In this document: in pieces, positions 1 to 12,862 of the stretch
Layout: each line of letters opens with the position of its first letter
Position numbering within the stretch: position 1 is the stretch's first letter
Source of the DNA: Spisula solida
Taxonomy: Eukaryota; Mollusca; Bivalvia; Venerida; Mactridae
NCBI GenBank assembly: GCA_947247005.1
Contig: OX365959.1
Span: 34,430,148 to 34,494,147 of the forward strand
Length of the DNA: 64,000 nt
Direction: 5' to 3'
The notes under the pieces: generated by a model
What the model was told of the DNA's origin: nothing
What the model saw: the letters and a program-made list of their open reading frames with translations, nothing else
Databases searched by the model: none
Translations under genes and position numbers: made by a program

Positions 1-124
1 TTGCCCAAATTGAAATAATATTTTTTTTATTAAAAATTGGAATTGAAAATTTTATTTTTTTGTTTACTGGCTTCTTTCTTACCATTAACTTTTAGACTGT
101 TTGTTTTTACCTTAGAGTTAATTC

Positions 125-335
125 TAAATTTCATTATTGTTGGTTTTCACCTTAAAGTTAATTCTAAATTTCATTATTTGTATGTCTTAACCAATAACTA
201 TCATACTGAAACAATTCCAAAAATAAATATTTACCCTACCTACCTACCCATTCTAAATCTGCTAGGGTCGGGATGGGGAAACCAAGAACATTTTAAGTTT
301 GGCCCAACAGCAATCTATTGGATGAATGAACAATA
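125..335 (+). repeat. Dispersed repeat, copy 1
   Basis: The block with 'ttggttttcacctta', 'gaaacaattccaaa', 'ttctaaatctgct' and 'cattttaagtttggcc' recurs in the same order at 5905-6070. The family is unknown. Confidence 0.6.
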
Positions 336-2335
336 AAAACTTGCCATTCACCAATAGCTACATTGTAGCTGGTGGTACTAATCCCTTTGTATACAAACAT
401 GATCTCTCCTATTATTCCTCAAAGTCAGAATTTGTTTATTTTGATCTACAAATTCCTCTTTTGATTACCAAATTCATTATATTACATGTAGCTTGCAGTT
501 CTAATCTTAGTATTTATATATTACTACATGTACAATGTCCTAGAGTTGGGAATTTCAGGATCCTGTCCATTTTGGAATTCCTAAGGGAAACTCTCACACA
601 TTGTGTGCAGATTTAACAAACTTATCGGTAACTGTCTGTCTTATTAATACAAAATTACTATGCATGGATCTAAAATCTTAAGGCACTGGCTTAACCTGAC
701 TGTAAAGTGTTAAAGAAGGATTTAATTCTCCTGGTATTTATTACAGATTAGGAGATTTTGATACCATATCTGTTGATATTTGTATATCTTACAAGTTTAG
801 AGTTTATTGACTTATCATTGTGGTATTTTTATGGTATTTGACCAGTGGTTAAAGTGACAAAATCTACAATAAGTTGGTGTTAGTTATATATACATACATG
901 TACATGTATGTCTGCATGCCTATACTGTTAATATATAGTCTGGTTTTAAGTTACGTAATATACAAATTACATTAATTCTATTTTTGTATGAGGTTATTTA
1001 TATTCTATAGCATAGAACTTTTGGATAAACTGTGAAAATTAATGTTTAAATTTTTTGTATGTTACGCAACCTATTTATACACGATGATTTTTTGACATAG
1101 ACTGTTTTGATGTCTTGCTGTGTGTTATAGAAATAACTGCATAGCTCAGCTGTTTGGTTGCCAACTTGCATTGCTGTACAGGATTATATTATGCGACTAT
1201 TATAACTATAATCATGCATATTATCAAGTAATCTGAAGCATAAATTTATGTTATAATTTACCTGCAATCATGATTATATAGATTAGTCTCACTATATAAT
1301 TATTTACTATAATATAATTTAGGCCAATTTTTTTACATTATGGTTATTAAAGGCACAAATATTAGGAGATTGGAAGCATCACTTATACTTTAGTTCTGAG
1401 CTGCGGGAACGACAGTGACTGGTCAGTCCATAGTATAAACATTGGAAAATTGCATGCTTTTGAACTTGAAGAAATTCTGACATGTATAATTTTTTGACTT
1501 TTTGAAGGGGCTGAATGTGTGGGAAATGTTTGACCTGAAAGTGATAGGTGATCCGTGGTGATTAAGGTTACCTGTGGTGATCTGTAGGTGACTGATAGAC
1601 TAGTGGGTAGGAAGTGGTCTCAGGTGTATCTACTCATAAATCACAATACCGATCATACCTAGACAGAGAGTGTAGCTGGTGAAATATTAGTGAATAAGTC
1701 CAAGCCAGTAAGAAATTACTATGTTAATATATTATTTTTACATAAGATATGTCTGATCCTAAATTACGTAGAAATTCTAGAAAATATTGATAGGTATTAT
1801 TATTGTTTATTAATAATAATAACACAGCCCTATCCAGAGACATACAAGTACTGAGGCAAACATTTTTCAGGGTATATTTGAGACATGTTTATTTTTTTGT
1901 CTTCAAATTTTCACTGAGGCAAGTGCCTTGTGCTGCTGCTTGGCTACGGGCCTGCACCTATCTTCAAGTGTCGGCTGTTTGGATATATATGCTCTAGCTG
2001 TTCAACAATCACATATGTTTACAACTCTGACTGACATTATAGTCACTCATTGAATCAAACCTGGATTTGTTATGGTTTTGAGTGAACTAACCCAACCTTC
2101 CTTTTCGTAATAAAAAGCACTTGAGTCAGTTCAGTGTGCGCAATGCATAATGATATCAAACATCCCTTAGAACATTTTCTTTTTTTCATTCCATGCCTCC
2201 CTTTTTATGTTGTTTGATGTTCTCGATAGGTGTATATGTTACAGTGTCATACATTTGATTCTCATGGGTTACTAATACAAGACTGTTTTATGCAAGGTCT
2301 GTGCATGCATGTCTGAGAAGTAAATGCAATCAAGT

Positions 2336-2880
2336 CAGTAGAAAAATAGTATAAAAGCATACAAAATCAGACTGAAAATATTGTCATAGTCTGATAGAAT
2401 AATCAGGGGTTCCATTTGACTCGGGATTAGGGTTTCCATTAACTGACTTGGAAATAGGATATGAGCCTTGAAATTACCAAAAAGCCACAATTTGACTCTC
2501 ATGATTCTGGTTTGAAGAGTCAATACATTTGTATCTCTTAAAATCATGGGTATTTCTTCTGTAGAATAGTTAAACTTAGTCAAAAGTATCAAAATGAACC
2601 TTTAGATTCAGAAGCTAGTGAAACCACTGATGGTATACTATAAAAACATACAAATCAGGCTAAAAATCTTGTCTAGTAAAATGGAATAATTTATTTGGCC
2701 TAGAAAAGAACTACACACATATAATATATAGTACGGAGTCTGAGACATGTCTGATGTACATGCCAATGATGGTGTAAAAACATACACAATCAGACAGAAA
2801 ATCTTGTCTTGTAATTATAGAATAATTTATTTGGCCTAGAACTATAGAGTAGAGCACAGGATGTCTGATATATGTATACA
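2336..2880. repeat. Three imperfect tandem copies
   Basis: A block with 'aaaacatacaaatcag', 'aaaatcttgtct' and 'gaataatttatttggcctag' occurs near 2640-2710 and 2770-2845, with a more diverged copy near 2345-2405. Probably a decayed local duplication. Confidence 0.55.
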
Positions 2881-3461
2881 TGTCAGGTATAGTGTAGAAG
2901 GATGTGTAGATTACAGGAGATAAGACCAGATTAACTAGATACCAGAAACTATTACACTATGTAACATCCCACACTATGTAACATCCCACCATCCACCTGT
3001 ACATGAACTGAATCAACATAATGTGCCTGGAAGTGTGTATGTGTTACAACTTACTTCTCAAACCATCCACGGCTAATAGACTACTTGATTGAAAACATAC
3101 CATGAAATCATACTAGGTCGAAATTTTATTGGCAGTTTTATATGAATATTTGAAGCTTGTGGTACGAGTACATGTAACTGTAAATTGTGTAGCTGCATGT
3201 TTTTCGATTGGCTAAGGTTTTCAGATTTGTACATTTTGACCTAAAACTTTTGTATAGGACTATATGTTGTAGCCGGTGACGCCATTTTCCGGGCATGGCT
3301 GGCGGTTGCAAATACTTGCTATTATTCTTTCCCCTTAAATTGAACAGGTTCTTCCGCAACATTAACTATGACCATTTCTTTCCCTTCATTAACTACGGTC
3401 ATTTCTTCCACATGTGGAGAATTTTAGTACATGTACCAGGTGCTATAGTGGAAGAGCAAGT

Positions 3462-3855
3462 AAGATTTAAGTCCAGAATAACTGATTAGTGTACTTATAA
3501 AAAAACATAGGGAAATAAAATGGCTTAATTCCTAAATCAGTGTATATGGTATGTGACGTAAATTTTGACTAAGAATGCAAGTAAAAGTCTGTCAACAAAA
3601 AGTTATTAATTAAAACAGCCATTTATAAGTATTTTATTCTTAGACAGATTTTAATGTTACGTGATCTTCGACACGTCAAGGTGAGGAGGAGTACTATCCA
3701 TGCAACTCCTCCTTCTGTGCAACAGGTCACAATTTTTGCCCAAAACTGACTCAACTGCTATCCAGGTGCTTTTGAAAGAGCACCCGTTTAAGTTTTAAGT
3801 CCAGGATAACTGATTAGTGGACTAAGTCTTACAAATAAACATAGGGAAATAAAAT
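3462..3855 (+). repeat. Direct repeat pair
   Basis: 'taagtccagaataactgattagt' followed by 'aaacatagggaaataaaat' at about 3467-3520 recurs at about 3797-3855 with a few changes. Both lie just upstream of the fold-back element at 4017. Confidence 0.55.
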
Positions 3856-4016
3856 AGCATTTTGATTTGTTTCCTATTACTGCTTGTTGAAGTTGTTGTT
3901 GACATGTTTTTGTGAAAAAATTAATCAAGACCGATAAGAAATGTAAACATATGGTACAAAAAACTCAATTTTGTCAGCTAAATTTTCACCCGTTGTCAAA
4001 AGGTCTTCATGCACAA

Positions 4017-4405
4017 TGTAGCAATACCACGTGACTTTTGACTACAGTTACAAGAAGAAATTTGTAAACATTGAAAAATAAAATAGTCATAAATATTTTA
4101 TTTCTTTATCGATTATACATTTATTTGCTTTCCATGAAATATCAAATCTTCTTCAACTGTTTTGTCCATTACCTTGTGAAACCGTAAAACGTGTAGGTTT
4201 CACAGGGTAATGGAAAAATCGGTAATACTCCTGAAAAAGATCTTATATTTCACGGAAAGTAAATGCTTTTCCCCTTACGGCCTTAGCGTGGCGTATATTT
4301 TATAGAAATCAATGAAGAAATAAAATACTTATGGCTATGTTTGTGTTTCAATGTTTACAAATTTCTACTTGTAACTGTAGCCAAAAGCCACATGGTATTG
4401 CTACC
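4017..4405. mobile_element. Fold-back MITE with long inverted repeats
   Basis: The left arm begins 'gtagcaataccacgtgac' and the right arm ends with its near-complement 'cacatggtattgctac'. The inverted similarity runs about 85 bp inward on each side (arms 4017-4105 and 4315-4405). The centre also pairs around 'ttaccttgtgaaacc' and 'ggtttcacagggtaa'. No coding capacity. A partial copy lies at 48599-48712. Confidence 0.8.
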
Positions 4406-5202
4406 CTGATGCAAACCTACTAGCCTGAAATCAGAGGCAGCAGGGGCTATTTTAGACTAAGTAAACTTGAATTGCAAGACAAATACCCGGTAGAAATAGT
4501 TTATACAGTTGAGTGTTAAAAATTTATTGGTTAGGAAATTCGGCTAGTGGAGTTAAAAATTTAATGCATAGTCCGCTATGCGGCCCCTTTGATATACATG
4601 TATGTAAATTTGTACATAATTATGCAGCTTTATTTATTGCTGTAAAAATTGCTCTAATTATTTGGAACCAAATTACTGATTATAATATTAACTTTCCAAT
4701 ATTCTGGTGCATAGACTTTGATTAAACCAATTAAATCCCAATTAAAGCATAATGAAATTTATAATGGATTGCTACATGAAACCAAACACCTGTGTGTACA
4801 GTAAAATATGATAAATATTGCTGGAGTCTTTTTATTTTCCATTTGAATGGCTTTTAAAGCATTCTTTTCATATACAAGTTTATCTTAATAACTTAATTTC
4901 ACTTAACAATAGGTGTCAAAAATATGTTTTCAAGTTGACAGGTAATGAGAATGGCTACATTAGACCGCTTGTTGTTGTTTTTATCACATTTATCAGATCT
5001 CAGCCTTTCATTCATTCTAAAATAACTTCAAACAAACTTTACCATGTGTGTTATCGGCTGATATACATGTATATGCCTGATTGAATGTTTAAACCTTTGT
5101 ATAAGGCCTAAAATTTTGTTTGTTTCCCAATCCACTACCTATTGAAAAAACAGCCCTACATGTGCCCAAAATATTTGTTGCCTTTATTGCCTAAAACATT
5201 TT

Positions 5203-5825
5203 TATGCGCCCGTATTGATAGATCGGGAGGCATATAGTGATTCATCTGTCCGTTCGTCCGTCCGTCCGTCCGCCCTCACAAATCCACTTTATGTGGCTAA
5301 AAAAGTCCCATAAACCTCAACTTTAAGAATTTTGGGTTTATGTGGCTTTTTTTCAGTTTATGTGACTTATTTAGTCACACAACTACCAGTATTACTTCAT
5401 TCTGTAGAGTTTAGTCACATAAAACCGTAATGTTAGAACGTCCGTCCGTTCGTCCGTCCTGGTTAACCCAAATTGACCGTTTCTTCTAGCATTAATATGG
5501 CTTGCTACAAAGCTTTCATACTTGCATGGATGTTGTATATGGAGAGTAACACTCTCCACGCACCTGTATCACCTGACCCCGTTTTGACCTTCACCTTGAC
5601 CTAGTTTTGGACTTAGACTTATTGAAGGGCCTAATTCTTGGTTAACCCAAATTGACCGTTTCTTCTAGCATTAATATGGCTTGCTACAAAGCTTTCATAC
5701 TTGCATGGATGTTGTATATGAACACTCTCCACACGCCTGTATCTACTAATCCCATTCTGACCTTCACCTTTATGGACAAGGCTTCCACAGGGGGCATAAG
5801 CATTTATTGATCGCAGTCTTGTTTT
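5203..5825 (+). repeat. Dispersed 'ccgtccgtccg' repeat, copy 1 (compound)
   Basis: It starts 'ttatgcgcccgtattgatag', 'gggaggcatatagtgattca', then a (CCGT)n run, 'ggttaacccaaattgaccg', 'ttgctacaaagctttcatac' and 'gacaaggcttccacaggggg'. The internal part occurs twice here (about 5459-5630 and 5638-5825). Further copies lie at 16857-17146 and 44199-44477, in the same orientation. No coding capacity. Confidence 0.8.
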
Positions 5826-5904
5826 CATGAAAAATTTGGGATGAAAATGTTTTTTTTGTATAGGGGCTTGTTTCATACTAGTAAATTTGGTACCTATTTT
5901 AAAT

Positions 5905-6070
5905 TTAAGATTGTTGGTTTTCACCTCTGAGCATTATTTGTTTGTCTCGACATTCTGAAGCAATTCCAAATTTTTTGACATTCCTTCCTACATGTACCCT
6001 TTCTAAATCTGCTTGGGTTGGGAAGGGGAAACAAAGAATATTTTAAGTTTGGCCTAATGATGTTTTATTT
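5905..6070 (+). repeat. Dispersed repeat, copy 2 of the 125-335 family
   Basis: Shares 'ttggttttcacct', 'gaagcaattccaaa', 'ttctaaatctgct' and 'attttaagtttggcc' in order with 125-335. Confidence 0.6.
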
Positions 6071-6440
6071 TTGTGCAAATAGCTGTTAATGTTGTACTTA
6101 AATATGTGGGTGGGTAAATTTAAAGAGTTCTTTTTATTCTATCATGACATATCACTTCACATGTATGTCAAAATGCATTTTGTTATGTTTCCTTTTATAT
6201 CGGGCCGATTTCGATGAAATTGTAGGGGCCAGGTTATTGAAATGGCGTCACAGCAGCTCACAGATATGAAATACTGCATGAAAGCATGATATATAGGCAT
6301 TTATGCAGACAATTTAGTTTATTTCAAAGATCAGTTGTTCTAAAAAGTATAATCATGGCATATAGTTATATAGGCACAGATGATCATGATACTTGCAAAA
6401 CAAACTGTCCACAAATTGTAATTTAAGAACACTGGTGATG

Positions 6441-6578
6441 TCAGGCCTCAATGAATCCACTCGTCCTGGACAATATCTTCCTTCTTTACTTATATAGCAG
6501 GACAAGTAAGATTTTTGGGTTTTCTTCTTTGTCTATATTGCAGGACGAGTGCTTTTAAAAATATTTGTTGAGGCCTGA
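6441..6578. mobile_element. Short inverted-repeat (fold-back) element
   Basis: The left end 'tcaggcctcaa' with 'cactcgtcctg' is mirrored by 'caggacgagtg' and 'ttgaggcctga' at the right end. No reading frame of note; probably a small MITE. Confidence 0.65.
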
Positions 6579-7263
6579 ATGTATAAGCAATAATTAATGG
6601 TTGTTACTTATTTTGCACTAAATCTGAGCCTCACTTGAGGTATAATATACTGTATAATGTATATTGTGTAAAATATATGAATACTATTCTACAGTATTAT
6701 ATATCTATATTATATATATGTATATTCTATATAATGTAACATAATCCACTTGCCTTCCTTTGTTTGACTATAATTAATGTCTTATTAAAAAATTGTATAC
6801 TGCTCTCGGATTCTTGTGTGAGCCATTATTAGATTTCTTCCTGTAAAACACAGTAATAATTCATGAGTTGAGAGATATTGTATTTCTATTGTAATCAGTC
6901 AGGTCACTATTTTACTCCATATGAAGATGAATTATTGGGACAGATTAGAAGGTTACAATTAAGTAAAAAAAACACTGTACTATAATGCCTTTCTTAATCT
7001 TAAATTTTGTAGAAATTGAATGTTTATTATACTGAACATGCTGAAGCTAAGCAAGATTTGGTAAATTTAATGTCCTTCAATGGTTGTCTATAAACTTACT
7101 GTGCATAAACGTAATGTATATGAATTATATAATCAATGCCAAATTTATATATCGCTTTTTTCACGCTTTACAATCAAAGTAATGTTATCGACTCATGGTA
7201 TTAAACAAATGGAAGCGTACAATTTTAGAAACATAAAATAAACAAATGATATTAATTAAATCA

Positions 7264-7453
7264 CGATAGGAATCCCAATACACAGCTTCTCAGTCCCGTC
7301 AGAGAATTGTTCTGTTTATATAAAATATTGGCTCTGATGGAACTGAAAACTAATGTAATTACATTATTACATTGGTTTTCAGTTCCATCTGAGCCATATG
7401 AAAACAACAATTCTCTGATGGAACTCAGAAGCGATGTATCAGGATTCCTACCT
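7264..7453. mobile_element. Palindromic MITE
   Basis: Arms of about 85 bp fold back on each other: 'ggaatccc' with 'gtcagagaattgtt' and 'ctctgatggaactgaaaac' on the left, and 'gttttcagttccatctgag' with 'aacaattctctgatgg' and 'ggattcc' on the right. The centre is 'taatgtaattacattatta'. Confidence 0.75.
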
Positions 7454-8006
7454 TGTAAATGCTTGTCTGTCAACTTTTAACATGGCTGTCCATAAACATG
7501 TTGTTTGTCTATAACAAATATACATGTCAATACAGATATATGACCATTCACAAACATTCCTGTCAAATTTTGGCTATAATTAACTTGAAAATCTATTTGT
7601 GCCATGCTAAAGCTGCAGGTTACGTTGAAAACTCAGTATATACATGTATACGTGAATAGATTAATGGTGCATCTTAAATGCTGTGCAGTTTATGTTACAA
7701 TTACATTGTGCAGGCGGATATACTTGAGCAATCTGCTATACCGTTAGATCATTTAGAGTATGTACAAAAAGTAACATGGCACACTACTTTATGTATAATG
7801 TAGGTGCATCTATAATAAATATACTATAATAAAATTATGCTGTATACCGTGATGTACTTAGACAGCATTCAATGGTTAGTTTATATAAGTCAACCCATTG
7901 AATATATAAATATATAACATGAAAAACATAACTTATTTCTGTTTAAATGTGATTCTAGATCGTGGCAGGTCATTAACCATTCCATGAAACTATGTCAATA
8001 TTTATC

Positions 8007-8135
8007 TCCATATGTAGAGAAGTTGCTGGTCCCTTGTAGAAGGGCTTTGAGTTACATTCAGAGCATTCCAGTTGCCATAAATATAATAACTGAAAAATTG
8101 TAGAGAAATGGCGTTCAAACTGAATAAACATAATA
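8007..8135 (+). mobile_element. SINE 3' fragment
   Basis: 'gagaagttgctggtcccttg' followed by 'tgtagagaaatggcgttcaa' and 'ctgaataaacataa' matches the 3' half of the tRNA-headed elements at 21236 and 28815. The tRNA-like head is not clear here. Confidence 0.6.
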
Positions 8136-8582
8136 ACTATATGAGTCAAAGCTAGAAACTTGTCACACACGCCTTCGTTAAATACTTTTTTTTTAATTTT
8201 CCTGAAAAAAGCTGCTTTATTATGTAAATAAATGGTCACCCACTGACTGACTTCAAAATATGTGTCATTGAATTTTGATCAAGACGGTTTTATATTTGAA
8301 ACATGATAGGGATAAAGTACACTTGAGATTTCACTTGAAATCATCTTGTATATGTAAAAGTGTATGTATGTATTATTGTGTTTTTTTACACCTTACTCAG
8401 TGGGGTACTAAACTTTCTCATTTCATGCTTGTTTAACAAGAAGCGAAATCAGTCGACTGTTGTGGATAAAATATTTTATGAATGAAATATTGTACAGAAA
8501 TAGTGATGGCGGTATTAAAATTTTTCAATTGATCGCCGATGAAGACATTTTTATATTGTGTTGAGTTTGTTGGTGTATATTT

Positions 8583-8870
8583 TTAGCTCAGGTGAGCTAA
8601 CTCATAGTCACCACAGTTTGCTCCACTGAGCTTTTGGGATCACCCAACGAATGTCCATGTCGGTCGTCAACAATTTGACTCAACATTTACAGTCATAGAG
8701 CTCACAATTTTGAATGAAACTTGGTCACAGAATGTGTATCTCCATTAAATTTCACCACTAGGTCACTGGATCATTCATTTGGTCACCTAAGGATAGATCA
8801 AAAGAAAAACCTTGTTTACATTCTTGAGGTCACATTTATTACCTAATCTTTATGACACCTGTATGTACAT
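8583..8870 (+). repeat. Dispersed 'ttagctcaggtgagct' repeat
   Basis: 'ttagctcaggtgagct' followed by 'gagcttttgggatcaccca' and 'aatgaaacttggtcaca' is the kind of non-coding repeat I associate with molluscan genomes. Only one copy is in the window, so the call rests on recognition. Confidence 0.45.
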
Positions 8871-9077
8871 GTAGCTGGTCACATTATATGAAAATTAAAT
8901 CTGGGTCATCTCGGGTCATCCCATTCTCGTTCACCAGAGTATTCTTCACTTGTGATATCACACTCTGGTTCAAAACGTCATATTTCTAGTGCGGTGAACA
9001 AAAACTCAACCAATCAAATCCATTTCGTTCATTTCTATTTATAACAATTAGGAATATTTGCTCCAACAAACAAAATA

Positions 9078-9848
9078 CAGTCTAACTTGTATTAAGTGAC
9101 CACCCTGGGGAAGGTCTAAAAATGGTCGCTTAACAGAATGGTCGTTTAACACAAATGTAAGAAACATCGAGTGTAATTAACGAACTTCCGACTTTAGGCT
9201 GTCCGAATACTATTCAACTTCAATTGATAAACATTAGTGTGTAAATATGTTTTATGATGATTCTATACTTGTATGCATCGTCTTCATATGCATTTAATTT
9301 ATCATTTTAATAAACTTACTCATATTACACAATGCTATAATGTAAGTCGGTTTTGCTTGCACGTTGTTGTTGCACTCGAAGAAAAAAACCCCGAAATAGA
9401 CCGGGTTTTAGTCCAATCTAAATGGACGGTGACAACAAACTGATTGCAGCAAACAATACAACAAATAATCTGTAATAATGTGTGTAATCGGATTAAAATC
9501 ATCTGAATGACATGCCCTACAACACAATGGTGATTATCAATGCTGTTAATTGGGACCCAGTTAACAAAATACAAACTCCGAATTGTGAACAAACAATGAT
9601 ATAAGACGAGGTATAGAGTAATTAACAACCTGTCACTACAGACGACAAGTGATTTCCACATAATTTTTTGGTTGCTTAATGCAATTTTACCAATCAATTT
9701 TGTGCTTAAACAGTGGTCGCCGGTCGCGTAAGACAAAAGTTGCTTAATACAGTTGACAAATAGAGCAAATATGGTCGGGAGGAATTAAAACCGGTCGTTT
9801 AAGACAAAGGTTGCTTAATACGCGTGGTCGCTAGTACAAGTTAGACTG
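9078..9848. mobile_element. pogo/Tigger-like MITE with TA flanks
   Basis: The element starts CAGTCTAACTTGTA and ends TACAAGTTAGACTG. The inverted repeats extend inward through 'gaccac/gtggtc' and several 'ggtcgcttaa'-type words. It is flanked by TA on both sides (9076-9077 and 9849-9850), as expected of the Tc1/mariner superfamily. There is no transposase; the longest internal frame, on the minus strand, has no recognisable motif. Confidence 0.8.
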
Positions 9849-10354
9849 TATTCAAATTTATCTTTCAGAAAATCAAGTGTTGAAAAAAAATTTTTAGCAA
9901 TGTTTTTTATCGATTATAAGATATTATTCAGAACAATAAAACGGGAAAATGATTTATTTATTTATTACCTTAACATCAGAATCAGCTGGACACGGAACAT
10001 TTTCACAGGGAGTTTTATTATAAAACGTTTTTCTTCGAGTACAAATAAATTCCGAGCGCACCTGTCGGCAAAACTGACAACGAATGGTTTTACTTCCGTT
10101 CGCAGACACACAGTCTCAGTTACATCTGTATTATTCAATTAGATCTAATGTCTGCAGCTTATTGTACTTGCCGTTTGAATTCCTGACAAAGCTATGGATG
10201 TATATCGAATCACGACTTATTTATTATATAATTGTATGGGGTATACTTGTTTACTTATAATAATGTTATATGTCAAGTATTTTCATAATATTATTTTCCC
10301 CAAATACTGTCTTTAGTGATATTCCTGAGTACAAATGACCACAAAAAGATTATA

Positions 10355-10480
10355 TTAAGTCAGACAGGGAAGGCAGCACTCAACTTAACCAGCCGAGCAC
10401 AGAAAACATTAAAAACACACAAAGCACTGAAAACACGGAATCCCGTCCCGAAAGTCTGCCGCCTCAGTCAGTCAAACTAA
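10355..10480. repeat. Dispersed 'gacagggaaggcagcact' repeat
   Basis: The word 'cagacagggaaggcagcact' followed by a purine-rich 'gagcacagaaaacatt' tract recurs in diverged form near 14335, 28900, 55778 and 60900. The family is unknown; it appears as short remnants only. Confidence 0.5.
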
Positions 10481-10821
10481 AATATAGCGAGAGCCAGGTG
10501 ACGAGAAAACAATCACAGGGACAATCTACAACATATATATAGTGTACATGCAATTTTGAAAGATATGAAGCTGCCTTGTGCTGGACAATTCGCAATTGCA
10601 GAATGGCACATACACAATTAACAAAATTTAACAAAAAGGCACAATGGCGAAATATTTTTGTATTTTACTATAAAGTGGACAATGCATACATAGAGGAAGG
10701 TTGACCAAAGGGCTTCGGCCTTGGTACGGACAGCGATAAATGTCACTGGGGGCTAAAAAAAGTGAAACATTTTATAAAAATTGGTAATTGGTTTGATATT
10801 TTGTTTCATATTCATATCCAT

Positions 10822-11012
10822 GGGAAGCAGTGGCCTAGAGGTAGGGCACACACTTCTAGATTTAGAGGTTCCAGGTCGAACCCAATCTGCGCCATTGCTA
10901 TATTTCTCCAAGTGAGAATAACCCACAGTACACCACTGTTACTTAGGTGTATAAATGGGTACCTGAGAGGGTCTAAAGCCATTGTGCTATGGCTGACATT
11001 GTGACCGAGTTT
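10822..11012 (+). mobile_element. tRNA-derived SINE
   Basis: The head 'gcagtggcctagaggtaggg' resembles a tRNA A box, and 'ggtcgaaccc' lies at B-box distance. The tail contains 'gggtacctgagagggtc', which recurs as a fragment near 24999. It ends about 105 bp before the exon 1 acceptor. Confidence 0.6.
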
Positions 11013-11118
11013 ATCAGCTAACTTGTGACTCAATGATTGTGAAGTAAATGTACAGTCAGTTAACGGATGCATGTTTGGAAGTAGACTTAAACTTGATACT
11101 TTACTTTTTGTTTTACAG

Positions 11119-11420
11119 GTAAAGCATTTGATGTGACGTACATTAGATTGCGATTTCATTCACCACGACCAGAAAGTTTTGCTATTTATAAAAGGACATC
11201 AATGGATGATGAATGGATACCGTATCAGTACTACAGTGCTTCGTGTGGTAGAACTTATAATTTGCCATATGGCGGCTATGTTTCACGAGATAGCCAGGAT
11301 GTTGCGACGTGCTCCGATGAACACAGCGATATATCTCCGTTGACCGGTGGTGAGGTGCCCTTCTCTACACTAGAAGGACGCCCAGATGCTGAAAACTATG
11401 AGAATAGTGAATTATTGCAG
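11119..11420 (+). CDS. LAMC1: Laminin gamma exon 1 (in window): LN domain, middle
   Basis: Acceptor 'tttttgttttacag', donor 'gtgagc'. It starts in phase 1 (GT completes a Gly codon) and ends in phase 0. It reads KAFDVTYIRLRFHSPRPES, then WIPYQYYSASC, DISPLTGGEVPFSTLEGRP and ENYENSELLQ. These are hallmark blocks of the laminin N-terminal (LN) domain, which drives polymerisation of laminin into networks. The preceding exon(s) are outside the window. Confidence 0.96.
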
Positions 11421-12204
11421 GTGAGCTATTTAGTAGATACCGGTTCATGTGAAAAATATCTGAGTGTTTGTAAATGTTCGTCAAACCCCTCATGGGAACA
11501 TAGACAAGGTTATGAGGAGAAATTAAGAATTTATAAAGGAAAGTAAAATAATGACCCATAGGGCCGAGCTTGATAAGTTTTCTCAATTTCTGTGCAGCAA
11601 GGTAAGATTTAGGTACAGTAACTTAATGTTTATGCCCAGCATCTACTTTGCTCGTTCCATTGAAAATATTAACCATAACTTTCAAGTTTTTGAAACTCAA
11701 ATAGTTTCAAAGTCTATCAAGGCATTGCTTTCATACTGAAACTTAGTGTACTGGTTTACCATAATAAATACCTTAGAACATTGTCAACACCATGTAACAC
11801 TATCCAACATTTCTACCGAATTATAGCCCCTGATTGACACAGCTAGTTATTATGGACAAGGCTTCAACTAAGGCATAAGCGTTGACTGAATACAGTTTGG
11901 TTCTTTATTTCTGTAGAGCAATGTTCCTTTATTTTTTTCCTTTTCTGAAAATCAAGTCATGAACACATGCTTGCATGATACATATTTTGTTACATCTTCT
12001 GTTCTGAGATTTCTGTTAAAATTGACTCACCGAACCTATGTCTGACATAACAACAAACAAGAAACCTTGCAGGAATATTGCTGTAGTACCTTGTACTGTA
12101 GTGGATGCATATTGTATCAACAATTTCTCTATGTCAGCAATCTAATACATCACAAGGCCATTTACTACATTTTGTATCTAAACACTCGGTGCTGCTGAAC
12201 AGCT

Positions 12205-12296
12205 ACAGTACTGTATGCGGTGTAACATCAGCGAGGATCAGATTTATGTTACAGTACTGTACGCAGTGTAACATCAGCGAGGATCAGATTTATGTT
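12205..12296 (+). repeat. Tandem duplication, 2 x 46 bp
   Basis: 'acagtactgtatgcggtg' through 'gatcagatttatgtt' is repeated once with two changes; a third start follows at 12297. Each copy starts with the palindrome 'acagtactgt'. Confidence 0.8.
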
Positions 12297-12544
12297 ACAG
12301 TACATGGGTGCAAGTTTTCAGGAATATGCCTGATTTCAGGTTTTTGAGTGTACCAAAAAGTCAGTTTTTCTTTATTTTCTCTATATAAATGGACAATTTT
12401 TGAAGATTTTGGGTTTTCAGAATTTTCTACTTGCACCCATGATAGTATTAGTAGTACCAGAAACATAAAACAAAATGATAAAGTACTCAGAAGTGGTAAA
12501 CATTCTATCATGAGGTGTGTTAAGTTTGATATTAAAATGTATTG

Positions 12545-12862
12545 GTAACCAATCTGGACTAGGTCCTTGGTTCGAATCTCAGCTGGGCATTGGAAATTCG
12601 GGAACTCTTTTAGCATTTCCCTGTGAGTCCCAACTACAGATGAACTAGTTGGAAACCCAGTGGTAGTCTCGCGTGTATCGGTGCTATACATAGGGCACGT
12701 TAATGAACCAAGGAGTCTTAGTCTAGGAATAGGTAGTGCAGCTTGTTGCATGCTTTGTATCACACAAACTGTCTATCTCTTCCCTCGAAGTCGGAGATCA
12801 TTGTCCAATGTAGGTAGGGATAATAAACCGAAATGGCCACGCAATACAACTTTCTCAGTCCA
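12545..12862 (+). mobile_element. tRNA-derived SINE (5'-truncated head)
   Basis: 'ccttggttcgaatctcagct' carries a B box. The body ('tttagcatttccctgtgagt', 'gatgaactagttggaaaccc', 'cttccctcgaagtcggag') matches the elements at 13633 and 50670 in order. Confidence 0.7.

Larger units (their letters stand above)
1..11118. other. Non-coding stretch, probably 5' laminin intron
   Basis: No exon was recognised here on either strand. The open frames are short, AT-rich and unlike any family I know. Exon 1 in this window starts in phase 1 in the middle of the LN domain, so the exon(s) for the signal peptide and first half of LN should lie upstream of position 1 and this stretch is best read as intron. 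It holds the repeats listed separately. An unrecognised short 5' exon or a promoter inside it cannot be excluded. Confidence 0.6.

Noticed and set aside
9335..9736. 133-codon minus-strand frame inside the pogo-like MITE
   Set aside because: No transposase motif (no helix-turn-helix or DDE pattern); the element looks non-autonomous.
12290..12763. 157-codon minus-strand frame
   Set aside because: Overlaps a SINE and shows no family motif.
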